Source of the DNA: Xanthomonas translucens pv. cerealis
GTDB lineage: Bacteria; Pseudomonadota; Gammaproteobacteria; Xanthomonadales; Xanthomonadaceae
Assembly: GCF_006838285.1 (NCBI RefSeq)
Contig: NZ_CP038228.1
Location: forward strand, 4,464,001 to 4,528,000
Length of the DNA stretch: 64,000 nt
Direction of reading: 5' to 3'
Below the pieces are notes generated by a model. The model ran no database searches. It saw nothing but the letters and a program-made list of their open reading frames with translations, and was not told the origin of the DNA. Positions 38,923 to 47,179 of the stretch are shown piece after piece (positions within the stretch are counted from its first letter, which is position 1; each line of letters opens with the position of its first letter). Made by a program: the position numbers and the translations under genes.

Positions 38923-38968
38923 AACGGCGTCTTCCGGTGCGAACCGGGCGGCGCCGTTTTTGTTTTTC
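38923..38968 (+). terminator. Intrinsic terminator in the nitrate assimilation leader
   Basis: Stem AACGGCG (38923-38929) with CGCCGTT (38952-38958) encloses a second hairpin (CCGGT/ACCGG) and is followed by a T-rich run through 38968. It lies between the ANTAR hairpins and the narK start, so it should stop transcription unless NasT intervenes. Confidence 0.8.
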
Positions 38969-39038
38969 TCCCCTCGACTACCGCGCGCTGCGGGTGGTGT
39001 GCAGCGCTGCGGCCCAACGCTTCTCGGAGATGGCGCGG

Positions 39039-40247
39039 ATGAATCGATCGTTCTGGCAAGCCGGGCATACGCCCACGCTGTTGTCGGCGTTCCTGTATTT
39101 CGACCTGAGCTTCATGGTCTGGTATCTGCTCGGTCCGCTGCAGGTGCAGATCGCCGCGGCGCTGCAGCTGGAGACCCAGCAGCGCGCGCTGATGGTGGCA
39201 ATGCCGATCCTGTGCGGGGCGGTGCTGCGGCTGTTGCTGGGCATGCTCGCCGATGTGATCGGCGCCAAGCGCGCGGGCATGCTGGCGCAGGTGCTGGTGA
39301 TCGTGGCGCTGGCGGTGGCGTGGCAGCTGGGCGTGCACAGTTTCGCGCAGGTGCTGCTGCTGGGGCTGATGCTGGGCGTGGCCGGGGCCTCGTTCGCGGT
39401 GGCGCTGCCGCTGGCCTCGCGCTGGTATCCGCCGCAGCACCAGGGCACGGCGATGGGCATCGCCGGCGCAGGCAATTCCGGCACGGTGTTCGCGGCGCTG
39501 TTCGCGCCGGCGCTGGCCACGGCGTTCGGTTACCAGGCGGTGTTCGGGCTGGCCTGCATTCCGCTGCTGCTGACCTTGCTGGTGTTCGCGCTGTGCGCCA
39601 AGGACGCACCGGTGGCGGCGCCGCGCAAGCATCTGCACGACTACGTGCGGGTGCTGGTCGGTAATCGCGATTCGTGGTGGTTCATGCTGTTCTACGCGAT
39701 CACCTTCGGCGGTTTCGCCGGGTTCGCCAGCGCCTTGCCGGGTTACTTCCACGATCAGTTCGACTTCTCTCCGAAGCTGGCCGGCTGGGCCACCGCGGCG
39801 TGCGTGCTGGCCGGTTCGGTGATGCGTCCGCTGGGCGGTGCGTTGGCCGATCGCATCGGCGGCACGCGCACGCTGCTGTCGATCTATCTGCTGGTGGCGT
39901 TGCTGGTGGCCGCCGCAGCGGTCGGCGTCGGCGGTCCGGCGGCGACGGTGGCGTTGTTCGTGCTGACCCTGCTGTGCCTGGGTACCGGCAACGGCGCGGT
40001 GTTCCAGCTGGTGCCGCAGCGTTTCGGCCGCGACATCGGGCTGATGACCGGGCTGATCGGCATGGCCGGCGGCATCGGCGGCTTCCTGCTCGCCGCGGGG
40101 CTGGGCATCGTCAAGCAGCACACCGGCAGCTATGCGCTGGGGCTGTGGCTGTTCGCCGGCTGCGCGCTGCTGGCCTGGGGCCTGCTGTCCAACGTCAAGC
40201 AGCACTGGCGCAGCCAATGGGCCGCGGCCGGCGCGGCGCGCGTCTGA
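39039..40247 (+). CDS. narK: Nitrate/nitrite transporter (MFS, NarK/NasA type)
   Basis: A 402-residue inner-membrane protein with about twelve helices and the nitrate-porter signatures AGAGNSGTVFAALFAPALA and GGIGGFLLAAGLGIV, plus the arginine-containing helix 2 region (ILCGAVLRLLLGMLAD). It imports nitrate for assimilation. ATG 39039 is chosen because GGAG lies nine bases upstream; ATG 39030 is too close to that site, and the frame back to 38937 overlaps the terminator. It is the first gene of the operon and is followed 25 bases later by nirB. Confidence 0.92.
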   Translation: MNRSFWQAGHTPTLLSAFLYFDLSFMVWYLLGPLQVQIAAALQLETQQRALMVAMPILCGAVLRLLLGMLADVIGAKRAGMLAQVLVIVALAVAWQLGVHSFAQVLLLGLMLGVAGASFAVALPLASRWYPPQHQGTAMGIAGAGNSGTVFAALFAPALATAFGYQAVFGLACIPLLLTLLVFALCAKDAPVAAPRKHLHDYVRVLVGNRDSWWFMLFYAITFGGFAGFASALPGYFHDQFDFSPKLAGWATAACVLAGSVMRPLGGALADRIGGTRTLLSIYLLVALLVAAAAVGVGGPAATVALFVLTLLCLGTGNGAVFQLVPQRFGRDIGLMTGLIGMAGGIGGFLLAAGLGIVKQHTGSYALGLWLFAGCALLAWGLLSNVKQHWRSQWAAAGAARV

Positions 40248-40272
40248 TCCTCTCCACCGAAGCGAGACTCGC

Positions 40273-42726
40273 ATGAACAAGCCAAGACTGGTGGTGGTGG
40301 GCAACGGCATGGCCGGCATCCGCACCGTGGAAGAACTGCTCAAGCTGATGCCGGGGATGTACGACATCACCGTGTTCGGCGCCGAGCCGCATCCGAACTA
40401 CAACCGCATCCTGCTGTCGCCGGTGCTGGCCGGCGAACAACAGTTCGACGAGATCGTGCTCAATCCGCTGGCCTGGTACGCCGAGCACGGCATCCATCTG
40501 CACGTGGGCAAGGAAGTGACCCGCATCGACCGGGTCAAGCGCAAGGTGATCGCCGCCGACGGCACCGAGGCACCGTACGACCGCCTGCTGCTGGCCACCG
40601 GTTCGCTGCCGATCGTGTTGCCGGTGCCGGGCAAGGACTTGAAGGGCGTGATCGGCTACCGCGACATGCACGACACGCAGACCATGATCGACACCGCCAC
40701 GCGCAAGCGCCACGCGGTGGTGATCGGCGGCGGCCTGCTCGGCCTGGAGGCGGCGAATGGGCTGAAGCAGCGCGGCATGCAGGTGACCGTGGTGCACCTG
40801 GCCGACTGGCTGCTGGAACGCCAGCTCGACCCGGTCGCCGGGCAGCTGCTGCAGCGCTCGCTCAGCGAACGCGGCCTGGAGTTCCGCCTCGGCACCTCCA
40901 CCACCGAACTGGTCGGCAACGCCGATGGCGACGTGGTGGCGGTGAAGTTCTCCGACGGCAGCGAAGTGCCGGCCGACCTGGTGGTGATGGCCGCCGGCAT
41001 CCGCCCCAACATCGCGCTGGCGCAGGCCGCCGGCATCCACTGCACGCGCGGCATCGTGGTCAACGACACGCTGCAGACCTTCGATCCGCGGGTATACGCG
41101 GTCGGCGAATGCGCGAGCCACCGCGGCATCGCCTACGGCCTGGTCGCGCCGCTGTTCGAGCAGGCCAAGATCTGCGCCAACCACCTGGCGGGTTTCGGCA
41201 TCGGCATTTATCGCGGTTCGGTGGCCTCGACCAAGCTCAAGGTCACCGGGATCGACCTGTTCTCGGCCGGCGACTTCATGGGCGGGGAGGGCAGCGAGGA
41301 GATCGTGCTGTCCGATCCGGCCGGCGGCGTCTACAAGAAGCTGGTGCTGAAGGACGACAAGCTGGTCGGCGCCTGCTTGTATGGCGATACCAACGACGGC
41401 GCCTGGTATTTCCAGCTGCTCAAGGATGCCAGCCCGATCGGCGAGCGCCGCGAGCGGCTGATGTTCGGCGAGAGCGCGCTCGGCGACGCCGGCACCGCCG
41501 GCCAGGACCGCGCCAGCGCGATGCGCGACAGCGACGAGGTATGCGGCTGCAACGGGGTGTGCAAGGGCACCATCGTCAAGGCGATCAATGCGCAAGGCCT
41601 GTTCACCGTGGACGAGGTCAAGAAGCAGACCAAGGCGGCCAGTTCCTGCGGTTCGTGCACCGGCCTGGTCGAGCAGATCCTGATGAACTGCCTGGGCTCC
41701 AACTTCCAGCAGACGCCCAAGACCAAGGCGGTGTGCGGTTGCACCGACCTCAACCACGGCGAGGTGCGCAAGGCGATCCGCGAGGGCAGGTTGCTCACCC
41801 ATGGCGCGGTGTACACGCAGCTGCAGTGGCGCAGTCCCAACGGCTGCGCGACTTGCCGCCCGGCGATCAACTACTACCTGCTGTCGACCTGGCCGCGCGA
41901 GGCGGTGGACGATCCGCAGTCGCGCTTCATCAACGAGCGCGCCCACGCCAACATCCAGAAGGACGGCACCTTCTCGGTGATCCCGCAGATGAAGGGCGGG
42001 GTGACCAACGCTTCGGAACTGCGCCGCATCGCCGACGTGGCCGACAAGTACGCGGTGCCGATGGTCAAGGTCACCGGTGGCCAGCGCATCGACCTGCTCG
42101 GCATCCGCAAGGAAGACCTGGTGGGGGTGTGGAAGGACCTGGGGATGAATTCCGGACACGCCTACGGCAAGTCGATCCGCACGGTGAAGACCTGCGTGGG
42201 CAGCGAGTTCTGCCGCTTCGGCACGCAGAACAGCACGCAGATGGGGATCGAGCTGGAAACCATGCTGGCCAACATGTGGAGCCCGCACAAGGTGAAGCTG
42301 GCGGTGTCCGGCTGCCCGCGCAACTGCGCCGAATCCGGGATCAAGGACGTGGGCATCATCGCGGTGGAATCGGGCTGGGAACTGCATATCGGCGGCAACG
42401 GCGGCATGAAGACCGAGGTCGCCAAGTTCCTGGTCAAGGTCAAGACCGCCGAGGAGGTGAAGGAGTACACCGGCGCGTTCCTGCAGCTGTACCGCGAGGA
42501 AGCCTACTACCTGGACCGCACCGTGCACTACATCGAGCGCGTGGGCATGGACTACATCCGCCAGCGCGTGATCGAGGACGCGTCCAACCGGCGCGCGCTG
42601 TACGAGCGCCTGCTGTACGCGCTGGAAGGCTTGCCCGATCCGTGGGCGGAGCGCATCGCCGGGGCCAGGCAGCGCGAATTCCAGCCGCTGCGCGTGGCCG
42701 CGCCGCTGGCGCTGGTGGAGGACTGA
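40273..42726 (+). CDS. nirB: Assimilatory nitrite reductase, large subunit
   Basis: An 817-residue NAD(P)H-dependent enzyme that reduces nitrite to ammonium in the cytoplasm. Order: FAD/NAD(P)H domains (VVVGNGMAGIRTVEEL, VVIGGGLLGLEAANGL); two BFD-like [2Fe-2S] segments (CGCNGVCKGTI ... CGSCTGLVEQIL and CGCTDLNHGEVRKAI); and the sulfite/nitrite reductase core with the siroheme/[4Fe-4S] cysteines TCVGSEFCRFG and SGCPRNCAESG. All motifs are intact and the length is as usual. Siroheme would come from the CysG-like protein and the methyltransferase encoded at the ends of this region. Confidence 0.96.
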   Translation: MNKPRLVVVGNGMAGIRTVEELLKLMPGMYDITVFGAEPHPNYNRILLSPVLAGEQQFDEIVLNPLAWYAEHGIHLHVGKEVTRIDRVKRKVIAADGTEAPYDRLLLATGSLPIVLPVPGKDLKGVIGYRDMHDTQTMIDTATRKRHAVVIGGGLLGLEAANGLKQRGMQVTVVHLADWLLERQLDPVAGQLLQRSLSERGLEFRLGTSTTELVGNADGDVVAVKFSDGSEVPADLVVMAAGIRPNIALAQAAGIHCTRGIVVNDTLQTFDPRVYAVGECASHRGIAYGLVAPLFEQAKICANHLAGFGIGIYRGSVASTKLKVTGIDLFSAGDFMGGEGSEEIVLSDPAGGVYKKLVLKDDKLVGACLYGDTNDGAWYFQLLKDASPIGERRERLMFGESALGDAGTAGQDRASAMRDSDEVCGCNGVCKGTIVKAINAQGLFTVDEVKKQTKAASSCGSCTGLVEQILMNCLGSNFQQTPKTKAVCGCTDLNHGEVRKAIREGRLLTHGAVYTQLQWRSPNGCATCRPAINYYLLSTWPREAVDDPQSRFINERAHANIQKDGTFSVIPQMKGGVTNASELRRIADVADKYAVPMVKVTGGQRIDLLGIRKEDLVGVWKDLGMNSGHAYGKSIRTVKTCVGSEFCRFGTQNSTQMGIELETMLANMWSPHKVKLAVSGCPRNCAESGIKDVGIIAVESGWELHIGGNGGMKTEVAKFLVKVKTAEEVKEYTGAFLQLYREEAYYLDRTVHYIERVGMDYIRQRVIEDASNRRALYERLLYALEGLPDPWAERIAGARQREFQPLRVAAPLALVED

Positions 42727-42729
42727 GCG

Positions 42730-43095
42730 ATGAACGCTGCCGCTTCCGACCTCATCGTTCCCGACGCCAGCGCCCGCCACTGGATCCGCATCTGCCGTCT
42801 CGACGATATTCCCACGCTCGGCGCGCGGGTGCTGGAGATCGCCGGCGTCGATCCGATCGCGCTGTTCCGCACCGCCGGCGACCGCGTGTTCGCGCTGGTC
42901 GATCGCTGCCCGCACAAGGGCGGGCCGCTGTCGCAGGGCATCGTCGCCGGCGACAGCGTCACCTGCCCGCTGCACAACTGGAACATCGCCCTGGACAGCG
43001 GCCAGGCCTGCGCGCCGGACGTGGGCTGCGCGCGCCGCTATCCGGTGCGGGTGGACGAGGGCGAGGTGTGGCTGTCGTTGCAGGGCGCCGCATGA
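42730..43095 (+). CDS. nirD: Nitrite reductase small subunit (Rieske)
   Basis: A 121-residue protein with a Rieske fold: CPHKGGPLSQGIV and CPLHNWNIAL provide the two Cys-x-His ligand pairs of the [2Fe-2S] cluster. It is the partner of NirB. It starts three bases after the nirB stop, with GGAGG upstream, and its TGA overlaps the ATG of nasA, so the three are translated together. Confidence 0.94.
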   Translation: MNAAASDLIVPDASARHWIRICRLDDIPTLGARVLEIAGVDPIALFRTAGDRVFALVDRCPHKGGPLSQGIVAGDSVTCPLHNWNIALDSGQACAPDVGCARRYPVRVDEGEVWLSLQGAA

Positions 43096-45887
43096 TGGAC
43101 GGCGCGCACGTGCCCGCAGCGCACGCGGCCGCGGACAACGCGGCGCGGCGCACGCTGACCCGTTCCACCTGCTGCTACTGCGGGGTCGGCTGCGGCGTGC
43201 TGATCGAGACCGAGCACGGCGCCGACGGCGCCGCGCGCATCGTCGGCATCGAAGGCGACCGGCAGCATCCGGCCAACTACGGCCGCCTGTGCAGCAAGGG
43301 CCGCACCTTGCCGGAGACTGTGCGCAGCCTGCACGGCCGCGCGTTGCAGCCGGAACTGCGTACCCAGCGCGACGCGCCGCGGCGCGTGGTGGACTGGGCG
43401 GTAGCGCTGGACAGCGTGGCCGAGCGCCTGGCCGGCATCGTCGAGCGGCATGGGCCAGATGCGGTGGCGTTCTATCTGTCCGGGCAGTTGTTGACCGAGG
43501 ACTACTACGTCTTCAACAAGCTGGCCAAGGGCCTGATCGGCACCAACAACATCGACACCAATTCGCGGCTGTGCATGTCCAGTGCGGTCAGCGGCTACAA
43601 GCTGGCGCTGGGCGCTGACGGCCCGCCGACCTGCTACGAAGACCTGGAGCTGGCCCGGACCGTGTTGCTGGCCGGCAGCAATATGGCCTACGCGCATCCG
43701 GTGCTGTTCCGCCGGCTCGAGGAGGCGCGTGCGCGCGATCCGGACGTACGCTGGATCGTGGTCGATCCGCGCCGCACCGACACCGCGGCGATGGCAGACC
43801 TGCATCTGCCGATCCAGCCCGGCACCGACGTGGCGCTGTTCAACGGCATGCTGCACCACCTGATCTGGGAAGACCGCATCGACCGCGCGTTCATCGCCGC
43901 GCATACGCAGGGTTTCGCCGAGCTGCGGCAGACGCTGCGCGAATACACCCCGGCGATGGCCGCCGATATCTGCGGCGTGCCGGTCCCCGACCTGGTGCAG
44001 GCGGCGGAATGGTTCGGCCGCGATGCGCCGGCGCTGTCGCTGTACTGCATGGGCCTGAACCAGTCCGCGCACGGCACCGACAAGAACCTGGCGCTGATCC
44101 ACCTGCACCTGGCCACCGCGCAGATCGGCAAGCCCGGCGCCGGCCCGTTCTCGCTGACCGGACAGCCGAACGCGATGGGCGGGCGCGAGGTCGGCGGCAT
44201 GGCGACGATGCTGGCCGCGCACCGCGAGATCGCCAGCGCCAGCGATCGCGCCGAACTGGAGCGGCTGTGGCAGCTGCCGGCCGAGCGGCTGTCGGCGCAT
44301 CCCGGCCTGCCGGCGGTGGCGCTGTTCGATGCGCTGCGCCGCGGCGAGGTCAAGGCGGTGTGGATCGCCTGCACCAATCCCGTGCACTCGATGCCGGATA
44401 TCGCGAACGTGCGCGACGCGCTGCGCCAGGCCGAGCTGGTGATCGTGCAGGAAGCGTTCGTGCACACCGATACGGTGCCCTACGCCGACGTGCTGCTGCC
44501 GGCGGCGAGCTGGGGCGAGAAGGACGGCACGGTGACCAACTCCGAGCGCCGCATCTCGCGCGTGCGCAAGGCGCTGCCGGCAGCGGGCGCGGCCAGGCCG
44601 GACTGGTGGATCGCCAACGAGGTGGCGCGGCGCCTGGAAGCGCGGCTGGAGGCGCCGGCCGCCGGCTCGCGCTTCGGCTTCGCCGATACCGCGGCGGTGT
44701 TCGACGAGCACCGTGCATTGACGGTCGGCCGCGACCTGGACATCGGCGGACTCGACTACGCGCGGCTGGATGCGCAAGGCCCGCAGCAATGGCCGCTGCC
44801 GGCCGGCGCCGCACACGGCCAGGCGCGGCGCTATGCCGATGGCGTGTTCGCCACCGCCGATGGCCGTGCGCGCTTCCATCCCACGCCGTACAAGCCGGTC
44901 GCCGAGCCGACCTCCGCACGGTTTCCGCTGCGCCTGCTGAGCGGGCGCCTGCGCGACCAGTGGCATGGCATGTCGCGCAGCGGCCGGGTGCCGGGGCTAT
45001 TCGCGCATAGCCCGCAGCCGGGCCTGCGCATGCATCCGCAGGACGCGGCGCGGCGCGGGCTGCGCGATGGCGAGCTGGTGCGCATCGTCAGCAAGCGCGG
45101 CAGCCTGGTGTTGCCGCTTGAAGCGTGCGAGGAGATGCGCTCGGGCGATGTATTCGCGGCAATGCACTGGAGCGCGCAGTTCCTGGACAGCGGCGGCATC
45201 AACGAACTGAGCCTGGGCACGGTGGATGCACGCTCGCAACAACCCGAGCTCAAGCACGCCGCGGTGCGCGTGGAGAAGGCCGAATTCGGCTGGCATCTGC
45301 TGCTGGCGCGGCGCGGCGATGCGCTCGCGCTGCAGGCCGCAGCGCAGCCGTGGCTGCGCGACTTCGGCTATGCCGCGCTGAGTCTGCAGGCCGAGGCCGG
45401 CGAACCGGAGCAGGCGTGGCTGGTGCTGCGCGCCGCAGCCGGGCAGGCGCCGGCGCCCGCGCAGCTGGAAGCGCTGGCCGCGGCGCTGGCGCTGGCCGGT
45501 GGCAATGCCGACACGCTCGAATACCGCGACGCGCGCCGCGGCCTGCTCAAGCGCGTGGCCTGGCGCGGCGCCGCACCGGTCAGTCATCTCGATGGCCTGT
45601 TGCTGGCCGGCGCGCAGCGCGATGCCGGCGGCGAGACATTGCTCGAGCATGCATTGAGTGGCGAAGCCTGGCGCGGCGCGCGGCTGGCGGTATTCGCGCA
45701 GGCCGGCGGCGCGGCGCGCGATCCGGTGGTGTGCCAGTGCACCCAGGTGCGTGAATCGGCGATCCGCGCCGAAGCCGCGCGCGGCATGGCGCCTGCCGAG
45801 ATCCGCGCGCGGCTGGGCTGCGGCAGCGTGTGCGGCTCGTGCATGCCGCAGGTGCTGCGGCTGTGCGCTACGGCGGCAAGCGCTTGA
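43092..45887 (+). CDS. nasA: Assimilatory nitrate reductase, catalytic subunit with C-terminal [2Fe-2S] domain
   Basis: A 931-residue molybdopterin enzyme that reduces nitrate to nitrite in the cytoplasm. The N-terminus holds the [4Fe-4S] cysteines C27, C30, C34 and C67 (STCCYCGVGCGV ... GRLCSKG); the molybdopterin domains follow (NTNSRLCMSSAVSGYKLALG, TGQPNAMGGREVGGM, TNSERRISRVRKALP, LRDQWHGMSRSGRVPGLF). The end is a BFD-like [2Fe-2S] domain (CQCTQVRESAIRAEAARG ... GCGSVCGSC), which in NasA-type enzymes receives electrons. No separate nitrate reductase flavoprotein subunit is seen here. Its ATG overlaps the nirD stop. Confidence 0.95.
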   Translation: MMDGAHVPAAHAAADNAARRTLTRSTCCYCGVGCGVLIETEHGADGAARIVGIEGDRQHPANYGRLCSKGRTLPETVRSLHGRALQPELRTQRDAPRRVVDWAVALDSVAERLAGIVERHGPDAVAFYLSGQLLTEDYYVFNKLAKGLIGTNNIDTNSRLCMSSAVSGYKLALGADGPPTCYEDLELARTVLLAGSNMAYAHPVLFRRLEEARARDPDVRWIVVDPRRTDTAAMADLHLPIQPGTDVALFNGMLHHLIWEDRIDRAFIAAHTQGFAELRQTLREYTPAMAADICGVPVPDLVQAAEWFGRDAPALSLYCMGLNQSAHGTDKNLALIHLHLATAQIGKPGAGPFSLTGQPNAMGGREVGGMATMLAAHREIASASDRAELERLWQLPAERLSAHPGLPAVALFDALRRGEVKAVWIACTNPVHSMPDIANVRDALRQAELVIVQEAFVHTDTVPYADVLLPAASWGEKDGTVTNSERRISRVRKALPAAGAARPDWWIANEVARRLEARLEAPAAGSRFGFADTAAVFDEHRALTVGRDLDIGGLDYARLDAQGPQQWPLPAGAAHGQARRYADGVFATADGRARFHPTPYKPVAEPTSARFPLRLLSGRLRDQWHGMSRSGRVPGLFAHSPQPGLRMHPQDAARRGLRDGELVRIVSKRGSLVLPLEACEEMRSGDVFAAMHWSAQFLDSGGINELSLGTVDARSQQPELKHAAVRVEKAEFGWHLLLARRGDALALQAAAQPWLRDFGYAALSLQAEAGEPEQAWLVLRAAAGQAPAPAQLEALAAALALAGGNADTLEYRDARRGLLKRVAWRGAAPVSHLDGLLLAGAQRDAGGETLLEHALSGEAWRGARLAVFAQAGGAARDPVVCQCTQVRESAIRAEAARGMAPAEIRARLGCGSVCGSCMPQVLRLCATAASA

Positions 45888-46095
45888 GCGGTCGCGGCTT
45901 GAACGCGGTCCTGGTGTGCGCTGCGGATGCCGCGACGAACGCCGCATGCGCCCGCCGCCTGGGCCACGCCAGCGGCAGGGCGCGGCGACAGCGCGTGTGG
46001 CGGGTGCGGACAGATGGCGTTGCGGATGCGCGCAGCGGTGCACAGGCAGCTGCGATGTCCTGGGTGTTGTTCCTTCTTTCTTGGCGGAGTCTGCG

Positions 46096-46878
46096 ATGAA
46101 CGATGCAAGCGTGTGCGGTATGCATGGCGGCGGCGCAGTGGTGTTGCTGTCGGCCGGTCCTGGCGACCTGGAACTGCTGACGCTGAAGGCGGTCAAGGCG
46201 CTGGCCGCGGCGCAGGTGCTGTTGCTCGACGATCTGGTCAATCCCGACATCGTGCAGTTCGCGCCGCAGGCGCGGGTGATCCGGGTCGGCAAGCGCGGCG
46301 GCTGCCGTTCCACGCCGCAGGATTTCATCTGCCGGCTGATGCGGCGCTATGCGCTGCAGGGCGCCAATGTGGTGCGCGCCAAGGGCGGGGAAGCGCTGTT
46401 GTTCGGCCGCGCCGGCGAGGAGATCGCGTTCCTGCGCGCGTCGGGCGTGCAGGTGCGCATCGTCAATGGCGTCAGCGCCGGGTTCGCGGCGGCGGCCGGG
46501 CTGGGCATGTCGCTGACCCATCGCGACCATTGCCACGGCATCACCTTCGTCACCGCGCACACCCAGGACCATGGCGAGCCGGACTGGGCAGCGCTGTGCG
46601 CCACCCGCACCACGCTGGCGATCTACATGGGCATGGGCCGTATCGCCGCGCTGACGGCTGCCTTGCTGCGGCACCTGCCCGGCGCTACGCCGGCCGCGGT
46701 GGTGCAGTCGGCGAGCCTGCCGCAGCAGGCGCAGGTGCTGACCACGCTCGAGCGCCTGGCGGCCGATGTGGAAGGCCTGGGCATCGGCGCGCCCGGGGTG
46801 ATCCTGATCGGCGGCGCGGTCGGCGAGGCGCAGGTGCAGGCGTTCTCGCAGTCGCATGCAATGCAGGCGATAGCGTGA
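46096..46878 (+). CDS. cobA: Uroporphyrinogen-III C-methyltransferase (SUMT)
   Basis: A 260-residue enzyme that methylates uroporphyrinogen III twice to precorrin-2, the first step to siroheme. Motifs: LSAGPGDLELLTLKAVKAL (variant of GAGPGDP), DDLVNPDIVQF, VVRAKGGEALLFGRAGEEIAFL, and VNGVSAGFAAAAGLGMSLTHRD. It is the full-length counterpart of the shortened domain in the CysG-like protein at 35432-36415, so siroheme synthesis is split across the two ends of the nitrate region. GGAG precedes the ATG. A 208-base gap without an evident gene separates it from nasA. Confidence 0.92.
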   Translation: MNDASVCGMHGGGAVVLLSAGPGDLELLTLKAVKALAAAQVLLLDDLVNPDIVQFAPQARVIRVGKRGGCRSTPQDFICRLMRRYALQGANVVRAKGGEALLFGRAGEEIAFLRASGVQVRIVNGVSAGFAAAAGLGMSLTHRDHCHGITFVTAHTQDHGEPDWAALCATRTTLAIYMGMGRIAALTAALLRHLPGATPAAVVQSASLPQQAQVLTTLERLAADVEGLGIGAPGVILIGGAVGEAQVQAFSQSHAMQAIA

Positions 46879-46889
46879 TTGCTTGGAAG

Positions 46890-47155
46890 AGCAATATCAG
46901 CCGCGACGGGCTTCATCGGTAAAGCCCGTCGCGACTGATGGCCCGAGGCCACCCAGAGTCGCTCCCACAAACGACAGCATCGGCATCGGAAGTTCGCCAG
47001 CGCTCCCTGTAGGAGCGGCTTCAGCCGCGACGAGCGAAGTGGTGAATGTTCCGAACTGGCATGCAGTTGGGACGGACGTCCCTCCCACAAGAGGCCTCGC
47101 AGCTCCACAGCGCCGGTGCAATCCTTGTGGGAGCGGCCCCGGCCATCGAATCTGG
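46890..47155. repeat. REP-like repeat cluster with strong hairpins
   Basis: Four or more copies of the repeat family seen at 4.9 and 22.0 kb, in alternating orientation. The first forms a 12-bp perfect stem (46902-46913 with 46922-46933) shortly after cobA and can act as its terminator. Later copies include CTGTAGGAGCGGCTTCAGCC near 47008, TTGGGACGGACGTCCCTCCC near 47067, and TTGTGGGAGCGGCCCCGGCC near 47125. No gene is seen between 46879 and 47179. Confidence 0.7.
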
Positions 47156-47161
47156 GCCGCT
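47132..47161 (-). terminator. Hairpin after the glycogen/trehalose operon
   Basis: AGCGGCCC (47132-47139) and GGGCCGCT (47154-47161) pair about 20 bases beyond the glgX stop, at the end of the minus-strand operon. No T-run was noted. Confidence 0.45.
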
Positions 47162-47179
47162 GTCTGTGGCAGCCGCGCG

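Noticed and set aside
40195..42975. 926-codon minus-strand frame opposite nirB
   Set aside because: Shadow frame; no family similarity, while nirB shows all cofactor motifs.
41109..43091. Upstream extension of the nasA frame by about 660 codons
   Set aside because: The extension overlaps nirB and nirD and has shadow-frame composition; the ATG at 43092 overlaps the nirD stop and begins the conserved protein.
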